Assembly (NCBI GenBank): GCA_021234155.1
Contig: JAJEKV010000039.1
Span: 4,074,745 to 4,138,744, forward strand
From: Isoetes taiwanensis
Taxonomy: Eukaryota > Streptophyta > Lycopodiopsida > Isoetales > Isoetaceae
Direction: 5' to 3'
Length of the DNA stretch: 64,000 nucleotides
Shown here: piece after piece, positions 34,001 to 46,000 of the stretch
How positions within the stretch are numbered: the first letter of the stretch is position 1
Layout of the letters: each line of letters starts with the position of its first letter
Notes under the pieces: generated by a model
The model's input: only the letters and a program-made list of their open reading frames with translations
Database searches by the model: none
Told to the model about the DNA's origin: nothing
Program-made: the position numbers and the translations under genes

Positions 34001-37000
34001 AAGGACATTCTCTAGGTAGGATTCAACCAGCTAATGCAATTTTATTCAGGAATGGTAATGACTTGCTTTTTATGCCTCATGCATTATTGAGCAGGCAGCT
34101 CCAATCAGATATCCTTCCAAAAGAAGAACAAGGTTCCTTGGCATAAACACGACATCAAATCATTGTTTGATCCATTAAGTAGCGTGTATATGGTAAAACC
34201 AGCTATAATTATGTGGACTCTGTCCTTTCAAAATGCTGAAGGCAGAAGAACACAAGCAGTCCTTTCAAAAGGGAAGACTGTTGGCAAACAAACCGGCAAT
34301 ACTGACATCTAAAACTAATTTATAGGTCCAATTAGGATGACAAATGAAACATTTTTCTACAAACTTGTATTAAACTCTTAAGTAGTCTAACTATTCTAAC
34401 TAGGCGGTGCTCGTCCTCCTTGCAGGTTTATAATGTTGTATCATAGATCTTGTTCTTAGTAGATGATGTTTTCTAGTACATAGCTTATGTTAGTTGACGA
34501 GAAAGAATCCTCCTTTACAGGTTTATAATAATATATTTATCTAGTCTCATAACCTACTCTTTCTCATTGGGGTGATAATAATAATGAAAGGATGTCATGC
34601 CCTCTACTTGGACCATCCAATTCTATCCCAAAAGTGGGTAACCATGAAAGTCTGAAGAAGAAAGGGGGGCAGCAATGAAAAGTCATAAGCATACCTTTAA
34701 GAGTGGACACAGGATGGGCCTCACCTTGTACTTTAAGCCAGTAGCTAGGAAAAAAGACAAAAGTCTCCTAAATTCTATCTTTCAATGTTTCTTTTTCATT
34801 TCTATGCACATATCTAAGTGGCTGCAATGCACACCATTTGTTGTAATAATTGGTCTCATAGACCGAAGCAATCTCTTATAAACTTTAATATAATCTTCTT
34901 TCTCTCTTTACAAGGTGAAATGATTATACATGGGGCTAAGACATTGGCACCAGTGGTTGCAGATCTGTTTAATGAAGCTATTTGCATTGGTTTCCTGCTG
35001 GTATGGTCAAATAATGTTATAAAGCCTATCTATAAGGCGGGTGATTCTATGAATCCTGCTAATTATCGCCTAATTATGATTGGGCATGGGCATGTGATGG
35101 CAAAACTTTATGGATCCGCGTTCGAAATGGTCCTTAGAGATTTTGCAGAAAATCACAGCCTTAGAGCCAAGGGAAAATCTCAGTTCTTAACTTTTCCCCT
35201 TAGATGTTTATAGTTGTTAACTTTTCCACTCTATGCAAGTTTATAGTTATATGAGACTCTGTTTGTATGCTTTTTTATTTCTCTCTCGAACTTTGTTTTT
35301 CATTTTTTTAAAAGGAATTCAGGAAAAAAAATACTAACCGCCAATCCACGCGAAAGCGCAAGTTTGTGAAGTGTTGCATTACAAACAGCATGGCTCCTCT
35401 TAGCAGATAATTGTCCTTCATGATTATTTTCAAAAGCAAGAAACAAATACTGACTAACAGCATACTTCAAATATGAATCTCCAAGCAACTCAAGACCTTC
35501 AAAAGAGAAGCCTTCAAGACACCTGAGTGTAGTTAAGGCCTCCATGATCTGCATTAATTTGAATTCAGCAAATTGCACAGCGCAGACAAGTAACAGGTAG
35601 CAAAATATAAATACAAATTTTACCAATCATTGGTAGCATGTGATTTCAGAAATAAGTAAATTCATTACCCGTGGTGCTAAAACATGAGGAAATGGGTCAA
35701 TTGTCTTCTTAATCTCGTTGCGCAACTCACTTGCACAAATTACTGCTGATAGTCGATGGATAAACGAAGGAACCAAATATAAAGATCGGATGATTGAACT
35801 ATCCAACCCGCCAAGTACCAAACACAGCTCTGCTGGAATCAACACAATACCAAACTTGCCTGACGAATTCTTCTTGCCAGGTTTGCCATCTTTATCTAGT
35901 TCAAGATCATAAGTCCATAATTATTTTCCACTATTTTCCACTGAGTTTCAAAGCCAAAATCTCAACCTTACATTTCTTCAAATAGCTATCTTTGTATGAG
36001 GTATTAAGGTGTCATGATGTAAGGTATAATAAGAAGGCCTATAGAGCATGGAGTACCCTTTGATTTAAATTTAATCGAGTGACTACAAACCAAAAGTTCT
36101 GTAAAATCATTTTTGTCACACTTCATTTCCAAGTCCTAAGAGCAATGTACTGAGTTTTCAGCAATGAAGACAAATGGCAGAGATTGACAACTATTATAAA
36201 ACTATGGCCGAAAAAAATAATGCAACATAGGATTTAAGCATCTATATAACCAGGGATGTCCCATAAGAGTGACTGGCTCCAACTGGGGTGCAAGAAGATG
36301 CCAAAACTTTATCTGCATAGGTCTTGAATTGCGATATCGTCCTTTGGACTATATACTTGTGATTTACTTGAAAAGCATAAGACAGTAAAAAGCAACACAA
36401 TGAATGCTTAGACGCTCTATCACCAGAGAGTTTGAAGTGGACCAGCAAAGAAAGAGGAATAACTATGAATACAACCAGAAAATAATCATTACCTTCCTTT
36501 CTCATGGACTTTACAAGAAGGTTGTGCAGCCCATGTGTTTGCTTGGCCATTAATAGAGGTTGCTTTGGGAACTTTAAGACTCTGGAATATCTGATGACAT
36601 AACTCAAAATTGAGGAACAATATCATAACAATAACGCATGAACTTACTTACAAGCATATGAACACATACCTCTGTTTATAATATTCCGCATATGTTGAGT
36701 AAGGAGAATCATTTGGAAATTCAGAAGAGGCGTCTTGATCTGAAACTCCGACTACACAATAAACCTTCCCAGCATGGATTGTGATAATAACACAGTCCTC
36801 GAACTGAGAGATATCTACTGGGCCCGCTACTGTCTCTAGTGTGGTTTTATTTTCACAAAATGAACTGCTTTTTGCAAGTTCATTGTAAGAAACATTTTTT
36901 ATTAAGTTACCAGCCACTGCAAAGCTTTTTACTGCATTCCAGTCAATTTCATAGTGACCATTTCCAATCAATGGCAGAAGAAGATACAGGTTGGACTCTA

Positions 37001-40000
37001 CCCACAGCTTCTTCAATTTTTCTTCCCATCTTAATAAGCATTTGATGTTCACCTCCTTGTGCTCATCCCTTCTCCGAAAGAACATTTTACCAAATGTAGC
37101 ATTGAAAAGGACTTCGTGAAATGCCTTAGCAGTTGAAAGCTGTTATCGTCATGTAGTCAGTCGAGAGAAGACAAACCCTAGTTAATTAATTCTCATACAG
37201 AAATTTTCAGATCTTATGAATGTATGTCCAGACCAATTATTTCATGCGAAGGAATGGTACAATTGAGAAAGCATTTGATAATACATGTGTCATGCTCTAA
37301 CTTAGCAGCAAGCAGCATTGACGCACAATGACTGAGAATCAACGAATCCTTATACCTTGCTTGCAGGTTAGATACCCAGCTGGTTCATCCCAAGTAATAA
37401 AGGTTGCCTGGTCCATGGACTGGAATAGATGTTGGCTTGTTAGCAGGGATTCTAACATGGCACCAGAGCCAAGATCCATGGTCCAAGAAGGCTGTAAGTG
37501 TACTGTGATACATGGGGATGAAAAGGGACCCCAAGTAATGTTGAGTGTAACCTAGAAGTGACTAAGTTCCATTGAAACACTATCTATTGAAAGAGACACT
37601 TCTACCTCACACTTTCAATTATTCGTCTGGGATCCTAAACTCCTGATTTGAAAATACTTCAGCTGCAGTTCAATAACAAAATAGTTTTATTCACTTTATG
37701 ACCCATACCTGGGTAAACCTGTAGATCAAGAGAAGATTTTACTTGGCTTTATTCTAAGGCTCAGGTCTAAGCGTTAATGTGACGGTTTCAATGGGATTAA
37801 TGTGCATATAAACTAACTACGCACAATTAATTTTTAGCAGCCTGTTATTACAATTTGCACGTCACTATGCCCCATAGGGGCGAGCGCAACATAGAGAAGA
37901 GAAAAATTGCCTATATCATGGACTGTCATAAGTGTAAGCGTCAGCGCCATTGCTATTTTGTATTAATGTGCCATTTCATTTATTTCTTCAGGCAAGGAAT
38001 GATTTGACAGCAAAGTATAAAAAACATTAGACCTACATGTATTAGTCTCTACACGGTATGTGCAGATAACAATGCAAAGAAAATTAAATAAAGCTAGACC
38101 AGCAGGACAGAAGTAACCTCGTTTTCATCGAACTGCACTGCGCCCAGATGCGACAGCTTGGCTTTCACCATCTTGTCTATGGCTAAACATAGATCAACTT
38201 CAATGTTGGCTACATCAACGTCGAGGAGGGTATCGATTACTATCGCAAAGTTACAGTAACGGCCATCATCTGGATTTTCAGAGATAAAAGTAAGCTGGTA
38301 TGCCTGTAGGCTTGCCCCACTTGAGTTTATCCAGCTTCCTTTGAAGGCAGATGGCTTTACAGATGGATGCAATTCTTTTCTCTTATTTGTACCTGGATTT
38401 CATAAACAATAAGCAAGTGAACTCAAATAACAAAAACATGTCTTCATAAATTAAATACAACAGTATGTCCAAAAATGCAAACCCAGAATGAATTACATGA
38501 GCAAAATAAACAAAACTCTGAAAAAGATAAAGGTTGTGGAGGTGATGAAGCAAGAAATAAGGAGACAAAAGGACAGACAAGGTGCAAATAAGTTCTTAAA
38601 AAATTTCTTCTGCCCTGCTTTCCACTTAAAGCCACATCTACACTGAAACTTGGATATAGATGTGAGAATGTTAGAGTTTAACTGAAACTGGTTTCAATTT
38701 AACTAAAGGCTATACATTTATTACAGGAGCAATTATAGGAGCAATTATAGAAGTGAAGAGAAAGAATAATAGGGTTTACTGCAAAGCATTTCACACTGTC
38801 ATGGATGAGACTGCTTTAGAGACTGAGGACTCCAGGTGAATAAACGAAAAGAATGAAATCATGAAAGAGTACGTATAAAACTCATATTTGGAATTTTGAG
38901 TCAATTTCAGTTGGCTGCCGCTGCTCCAATATCTCTCGGATATACTTCTCTGACATGGCGCTGGAGAATGAGATTTCTGTGAAGGACAAAGGCCTTACCA
39001 AGATTTACTATGAGTTGCCCTGCTTTCCTTCCTTATGTTCTGCCCTACTTTCCTTCCTTCCTTAGATTATATTTCTAATGTAAGCAAAGTTTTTCAATTT
39101 TACTAAAGATTATATATTCATTCTAAGTGGAATTATTGAAGTAAGAAAAAAAAAGGGTAAGAATTTATTGCAAAGAATCTGACACAGTGCCACATATGAG
39201 ACTGTTTCATAGGCTGAAAGTTGGGCCTTTCGCTGAGCTGATCTGAGGACTGTTACCCCTAGGATGCACATTACTGGCTCCTGCTGTTCATGCATTAAAA
39301 CAGTATTATTTATCTCATCTTTGAATGTAATCGAGTCTGAGGAACATTTCATCTTCACATGTCCAGTCTATTATGAAATACGTGCAGATTCCATTGCCTA
39401 TTTCGGAAACCTACCTCCCTCTCCAAACTGATTGCCTATGAGGACCAGAAATGTACAGCTCTTTTCCTTCACCAAATAACAGTGCATAGAAGAAATCTAT
39501 TGAAGGAGCAAGCCGGAAGAAGAGTGGGACATGAAAATGATCCTACACAAAGGCTGATCACTCTCTTTCTCATTGGAGGTGATAATGATAATAAACGGAA
39601 GTCAGGTTCTCTTCCCGGACCATCTCATCCAATCTCAAAAGGAGTAACCATGTAAGTGTCTAGAAGAAGAAAGTGGAAAGGAAAAACGTAAGCAGTCCTT
39701 CAAAAGAGAGTACAAGTCTGACATCACTTTATACTTTGAGCCCGTGGCCAAGAAGACAAAAGTTTCTTAATTTCATTGTTTTAGTTTTCTTCTTCTTTTT
39801 TTAAGCAATATCTCTAGGTGGCGCCCCTAGATGGACATGATTGATGTAAATTTGGTCTCATGGACCCAAGCGGTCTCTCATAGACGTTAATATAATCTTT
39901 CTATCTTTCTTTGCTCGCTCAGATAAGGAGTATACTTAGCATCAGCCCACGTGTCTTAAAGCAAACAAAAATTTCTTTACTTTTCCTCGTTGATGAAGGG

Positions 40001-43000
40001 TCATAACAGGTTAGCATGATGGATGGATCCCCAAAGAAAAGGAAATCTCATGATATTGTAGCTTCCTAGCTGGGTCCTCCGTCTCTGTGAAGCAATTATT
40101 GGCTTGTACATTGGTGGGTTGGTGGTTACGCTTGCTTAAGCTATAGGTAATGTGCCAGGGCAGGCAATTTCGCCTGGTAAGGGCCTCGCGAGCCTGTTAG
40201 GGCGAGCCAAGGTCCGAGCCAGGCGAAATTGCCTGCCCTGGCACATTCTCTAACGTAATGCTTCGGGGCAGCGCCTATTTAGCTTTCTGGAGCAGAAGCA
40301 AGCAATGATTTCAAGAGAATCATTGCAATGTTGTAGAGACCAAGAGAGGAGGCCATTACCAGAGATAATCTGGGTCTGTAATTAGGCGAAATAGCCTCTG
40401 CCTGAACATTACGTATAAGCAAGCATAAGACACGCTTGGTTGCTTAGTCAAGTGTTTGCCAGGCTGTTTCCAATCTGTTTGACACCTGAGACGCCCTCCA
40501 GAAAAACAATGTGCAAGAAATTTAATGTACTGATCAAAGTAGCATATGTCACAATTCTAAAGAAACTTTACAGACAGGTGTGCATAGAAGTCTGGATCGC
40601 AAATTAGTTAATTACAGAAGGTAAAGTTAGAATTGCAATCAAAGTTCACCTGATCCTGATCTGTCTTTTGGACCAAAGTTGAACATGGTTTCATCTTCAA
40701 AAATGGGAAGGAGTTCGTCGTTGATGGCTCCTATAAAATGCAGCTGTCTACAACATGCCATACATGCTGATTCTTTCGCGAGCTGTTTGTTGCGAGAAGG
40801 GGAACCTGTTACCATGCGAATAGGTGCATTTGGCGGAAAGTAAACCGTGCATTGAAACAGATCTCCATCTTTTTCACTTCTTTCAATAGCAAATTCCGGC
40901 CGCGGAATATAAAACCTGAAATTTATACGAATTAAAAGCTAGCACATCTTCAAACTTACAGCATCTTAAGATGAAGTTGTACCGATCGCCGGGAAGTTTA
41001 GAACAGTAGCGATGTAGGAAGTTGACACTTGAACTAGAGAAAACTGTAGCCCCTGTGGATTCAACTGTATATTTCTCTTGGATATCGTTGGCCCCAATAT
41101 TGACAGTAAGAGGCATATTAGTTCTGTTCTCTGCTTGCTCTCTCATAGACTTCTCGCTTTTCACCATTTCTAAAACGAGGTCCTCATGTTTCTTATTACC
41201 TCTGAATTCACAGGCATGTATTTCAAAAGTTTTAGCATTAACATCACGGGTTCAAACGAGAATAAGATTAAAAAGTTTTTTGGTTGAATAAGGTGCCCCA
41301 TTCCAAAGTTTAAAAAGCTTAATGCATCCAGTTGGAGAATTAAAATTCAATGAGTCAAAGCAAATGCCTATTGTAACTTCAAATGAAGCAAAAAATCTCA
41401 GTTTCATAGGTTTTACTTTTTCCTCCTATGGAAGTGGAGGAAAAGGTAAAAGCAATGAAAAGTGTCAGCCCCTTCTTCTTTATGGATCAGTCAGTGGAAG
41501 TGGTCTCTCATTGTACACACTTGGGTGTGGCGTGCAATTTAAGGGCCCCATCTTTAGCATGAAAGATGCAGCATATGCAAGGCTCACAAACGGATATGCC
41601 TCGCTTGCAATGCGAGAAAGAAAATGTACTCCAAAGAGGAATTTCAAGATGTTCCAGCAAGCCTTCATCATTTTAATACCTAGATTAGACCAGCTGCTTT
41701 ATCCGGAGCCTTGATGTGGGGGATGGACATGATAGCGAAAGAATGGGCTCAAATAGAGAGGCTTCAAATCTATTTTCTGTCCTAAATGATTATGAGCAAA
41801 GCATCTGTGCCACATCCAATCATGTTAGCAGAACCTTCAGCCATTCCTCTGCAACTGAATGCAGCATTCCAGTTAGTATCCTTTTTGCATAAGTTGCACC
41901 AGCTTGGGACATTGCAGCAAGGTCAACGCAGACTTCCAAGGATTGCCATCAAGGCTCCAAAAAGATTGGCTGAAAAGGGAGTCACAGAGCGTTGGTTTGG
42001 AAAGATATCCTTGCCATCAGATAACTCCCTTTTTCACTAGAGTCATAATAGTAATAGAAGGAAGCAGGCCCTCCACCTGGGCCATTTGTTATTCCAAGAG
42101 GGGTAAACTGAAAGTTAAACGAAGAACAAAGTGGAACAAAACTCACATCACCTCATAGTTTGAGCAAGTGGCTAGGGAAAAGACAAAGGTATCCTAATTT
42201 CAATGTTCCAGTTTTTCTTTTTTTCTCTTTTGTATGCACATATCTAGGAGGCTGCAATGCGCCCCTAGCTGTACGTCATTGCTGTAATAATTGGTCTCAT
42301 AGACCCAAACGATCTATTGTAGACGTTAATATAATCTTTCTTTCTTTCCAAGTTCGAGGCATATCAGACTCATTAGTATTAAAGTTTGTATCATTCAAAA
42401 AGCAGAGAAAAAAGATATCATATAAGCTTCATCTGAAAACAGTGTTTTAGATTGCCTCGTTGCCAGCTATTTGGTAATGGTTATCTGTAGCGATCAAAAG
42501 AGGTTACTGTGTAGAGAATTTGTGTAAGAGCTCAACGCTTGAGAAGGTCTCAGAAAGCACAATAGTGCTTGTAGCAATTCAAGAACAATGGCTAGATGAG
42601 CATATGGCATTAGGAAGGGCTTGACACAAACGGATGTCATGGTCACAACGTCGCAATTAGGCCATGGCATATTGCACTCAATGATACTTGGCTTCGGAAG
42701 ATCACTGGAGATAGTAAGCGGTATCTTCAAACAACATTGCAACTGACAGCACTGCTTTATGGATGGAATCTAACCTTTCCATGAACAGAATGTACTCGGA
42801 GCCATTTTGACGAGCGCGTCCACGAGACTGAATGTAACCACGTACAGTGTATGATAAATCAAATCTTATCACACAGCTACATGCCTCAATGTCAAGACCT
42901 TCTTCTGCCACAGATGTGGCCATCAATACATTCACCTAAAGTTCAACTTCGAACTTAATTAAATGTGCTAAATAATAGCATCATATACAAGGACGAAAAA

Positions 43001-46000
43001 AAGAAAGAAAAACTGACCTCTCCTTTACGGAACATCTGTGTGGTGTGGTATTGTTGTTTAGAATTCTTTGGACGGTGCTCAGCATTAAAACCAGCCATGT
43101 AGTCACACCTTACATGTGGCATATATTCCATGTGGTTTACCAATCTCGATAAGACAACTGAAACTACAACCCGTTCAACAAACACAATGCACCTCAAGGC
43201 CTCTTTCCTTCTGGAACTGGCAAGCAATCAAAGGATCAGAATATTTTATAGACAACTACACGTATAAAAACCAAATTGATTTAAACATGTGGCTACTAGA
43301 AATGTACTATGGAAACACACCAGTTTACCTAAACTGCATAAGCTCTTGCAGCAATGAGTACACCTTTGGAGTGATTACACCGTGCTTTAGTGCAGACAAA
43401 AGTTTTGTTTCCTCACCAAATTCCTCCATAGAACTGGGTACCTCGGCCTCCAGCAATTTTATGACCTCCTCCAGAAAAGGATTTCTGGACTTCTGTACAC
43501 AATCAATCTCATCTTCCTCCTCTTTTAGGAGGAATCGGGCTGCCTGAATTTGTTGCAAACGCAGTCTTTAGCACCACAAACAGAAAATCTGCCAAGAGAA
43601 ATGAAAGTCAAAGAAACACCTCCAAAGCACACCACGTTCCAAGCTCGATGATGCAGTAATCCAGTGCATTGTGCAAGTTTTTTATCTCTTTTCTAGCCCG
43701 TTCTTTAATTTTTTCCAAATCTTCAAATTCCTCGCAACATTCCTTATTGGGCCCAATAAACTGAAAATTCCATCTTAAGAAAATCTCAGAAGCAGCACTT
43801 AAGGATTTGCAAAACTAAAAGAAGAAAACCTTGTCTCTTAGAATACTAAGGTTCTGTCTTAAGGATTCGAAAAATGATCCTGAGCTTCTATAAGTTCGTG
43901 TCCGTTGCAGAGGTATAGGCACAAATTCTCGTAGCTCTGTCTTATCCTTCAATGTATACACCTGAAATATACATACAATAAAATGAAGGATTGCATGAGA
44001 ACTCATATGACTAGGGCGCGTACCTTTGCATCTAACATGATCTCCAGTTTCCGTATTTGTTCTGCACAGTCAGCACTAGAAGCAACCCCTGAAAAACAGG
44101 AAAATTATTACTATTATCTGTTAGAATCTGGACTTGGTGGAGAGGACGCAACAGAAACGAGAAAATATGTCGAACTGTTCAATCTGATGTTACAAATAAA
44201 TAGACGTGCAGCATATATAATTTCAATACTCTGCCATGCTCCCTGAAACTGACTATATACCATGAAGGAACACAAAATATATACACCTCAAATGCTATAT
44301 ACATGTACATTATGTACAACTGAGACACTAAATCCATTAGGCTCCCCCTGAGATCAAGCTCATTTCTGCCAAGCCCTCCCTCAGACTTAACAATGTCTAT
44401 TGACTCATACTCTCCCTAAGCTAAATGTTACAATTCTATATAGTTCCAACTCCAAAACAGTTGCTGGTAGATTAGTGCATGTAATAGTTATACAAGGCAA
44501 TGTAATTACAAGAGTCAGCAATAAGTAATAATGGAAGACCATAACTGCAATTCACCCAATCCATGGCAAATATGCTCCCTCAATAGTTTAAAAGTCGTAA
44601 GAGATTACTAGAAACGAAGAAATTTGTTGTAAGAAATGGAATACATTGAATGGTAGAAACAAGAACCAAGGTTACTACTGTTTTTCATCATTGCCGAGAT
44701 GGTAGATTACAAGTATAAGTGCCCAAGTGATCACAGCACATGTAAGAGAAAGCTGAGATATTCAAAATAACAGAACAAGATGGTACCTTTTTGCTGTACT
44801 GGTGAAGCTGTCATTGCAAAAATCTTTGGCTTGCCTTCTGATTCGTTGCTATGATAATGATTCTAACGACCACACACGTCAGCTAGCCCAAATAATACAT
44901 TAGGTTAACATCCCACATGAAAACTACCTTCATTATTTGTGCATATGGATGTCTCTTCTGTGCATGATGACATTCATCCATAAATATGATTTCAACAATG
45001 TCCATCTTGAGGGCTGAAGATCCTAGTGCATCAAGAAATACTTGAGGTGTCATGACAAAGACCTGCAAACAGATGAATACTGATGTTACCAAAGTATGTG
45101 CATATATTGCAATTAATATCTTCATACAACCAATGCAGAACCAGAATGCAAAGATAACAATCTGAAAACTTGAGTCCCTAGGCATGGTTTAAAAGTACAG
45201 CTATGTGTAGCACCTATGCAGGGTTGCACTAAATCACTTAAAAGATGCCTCCAGATCCGGATCAAAATGAACAAAGAAGCATTCTTAATTCCCTTCACCT
45301 GATCCAGAATTTGCAGCTCCTTTCAACCATTCCATTGCGGGTAGGTATTCTCATAAGCCATTCTTATACTAGATGCTAGCATAAAATTAACCATCTAAGA
45401 TGCATACCCATTAATAACTTTTAACCTTGAGCATTGTCCCTTCCAGATCCCTGTCCTACAAGGGGCTAGCCCTCTCATAAGAGAATTTAAATCAAGTAGA
45501 AAGGGTTTCATTGACAAGTGGGAGGGAGAATTCCATGATGGGTGATAAAGGGCTCGTAATGTATCTTCAGCTACACGCATAGTACCTCGTGATCATCGAG
45601 TTCTGATTTCCATTTTTCCTTACTCCATGTATCTACCCCTTTGTCACCATAGTAGACCCCCACTTTGAGATCCGTGTTTATTAATAGCACATCACCTTGC
45701 TGATCATGAGCGCAAAACAACAGATAACATCAGAATTTTATACTCTGTAACAGAACAAGCATAAAAGAAATCGTACCTGAATGACAAGGTGAACTGTTGG
45801 TGCTAAAAAAATTGCTATCTTTTTGTTTGAGTCTGATCGTAGCTTATGTCTCAACTCCCGTAGAATTAGGACTGCTATGAAGGTTTTCCCTGAGCCCGTA
45901 TCTAGGTAAGCAATTGTGTTTTCCGTCAAGGCCTGCTTCAGGATTTCATTCTGATACCTGTATATGAAGCAAAAACCTGGTAAATCGCAATGTGGGTAGG

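Noticed and set aside
36242-36607. 121-codon minus frame as an independent gene
   Set aside because: Its first part is DCL exon 16 (36493-36590); the rest is intron read-through.
43116-43547. 143-codon plus frame over DCL exons 9-10
   Set aside because: It is antisense to conserved helicase exons with perfect phase and has no recognisable content.
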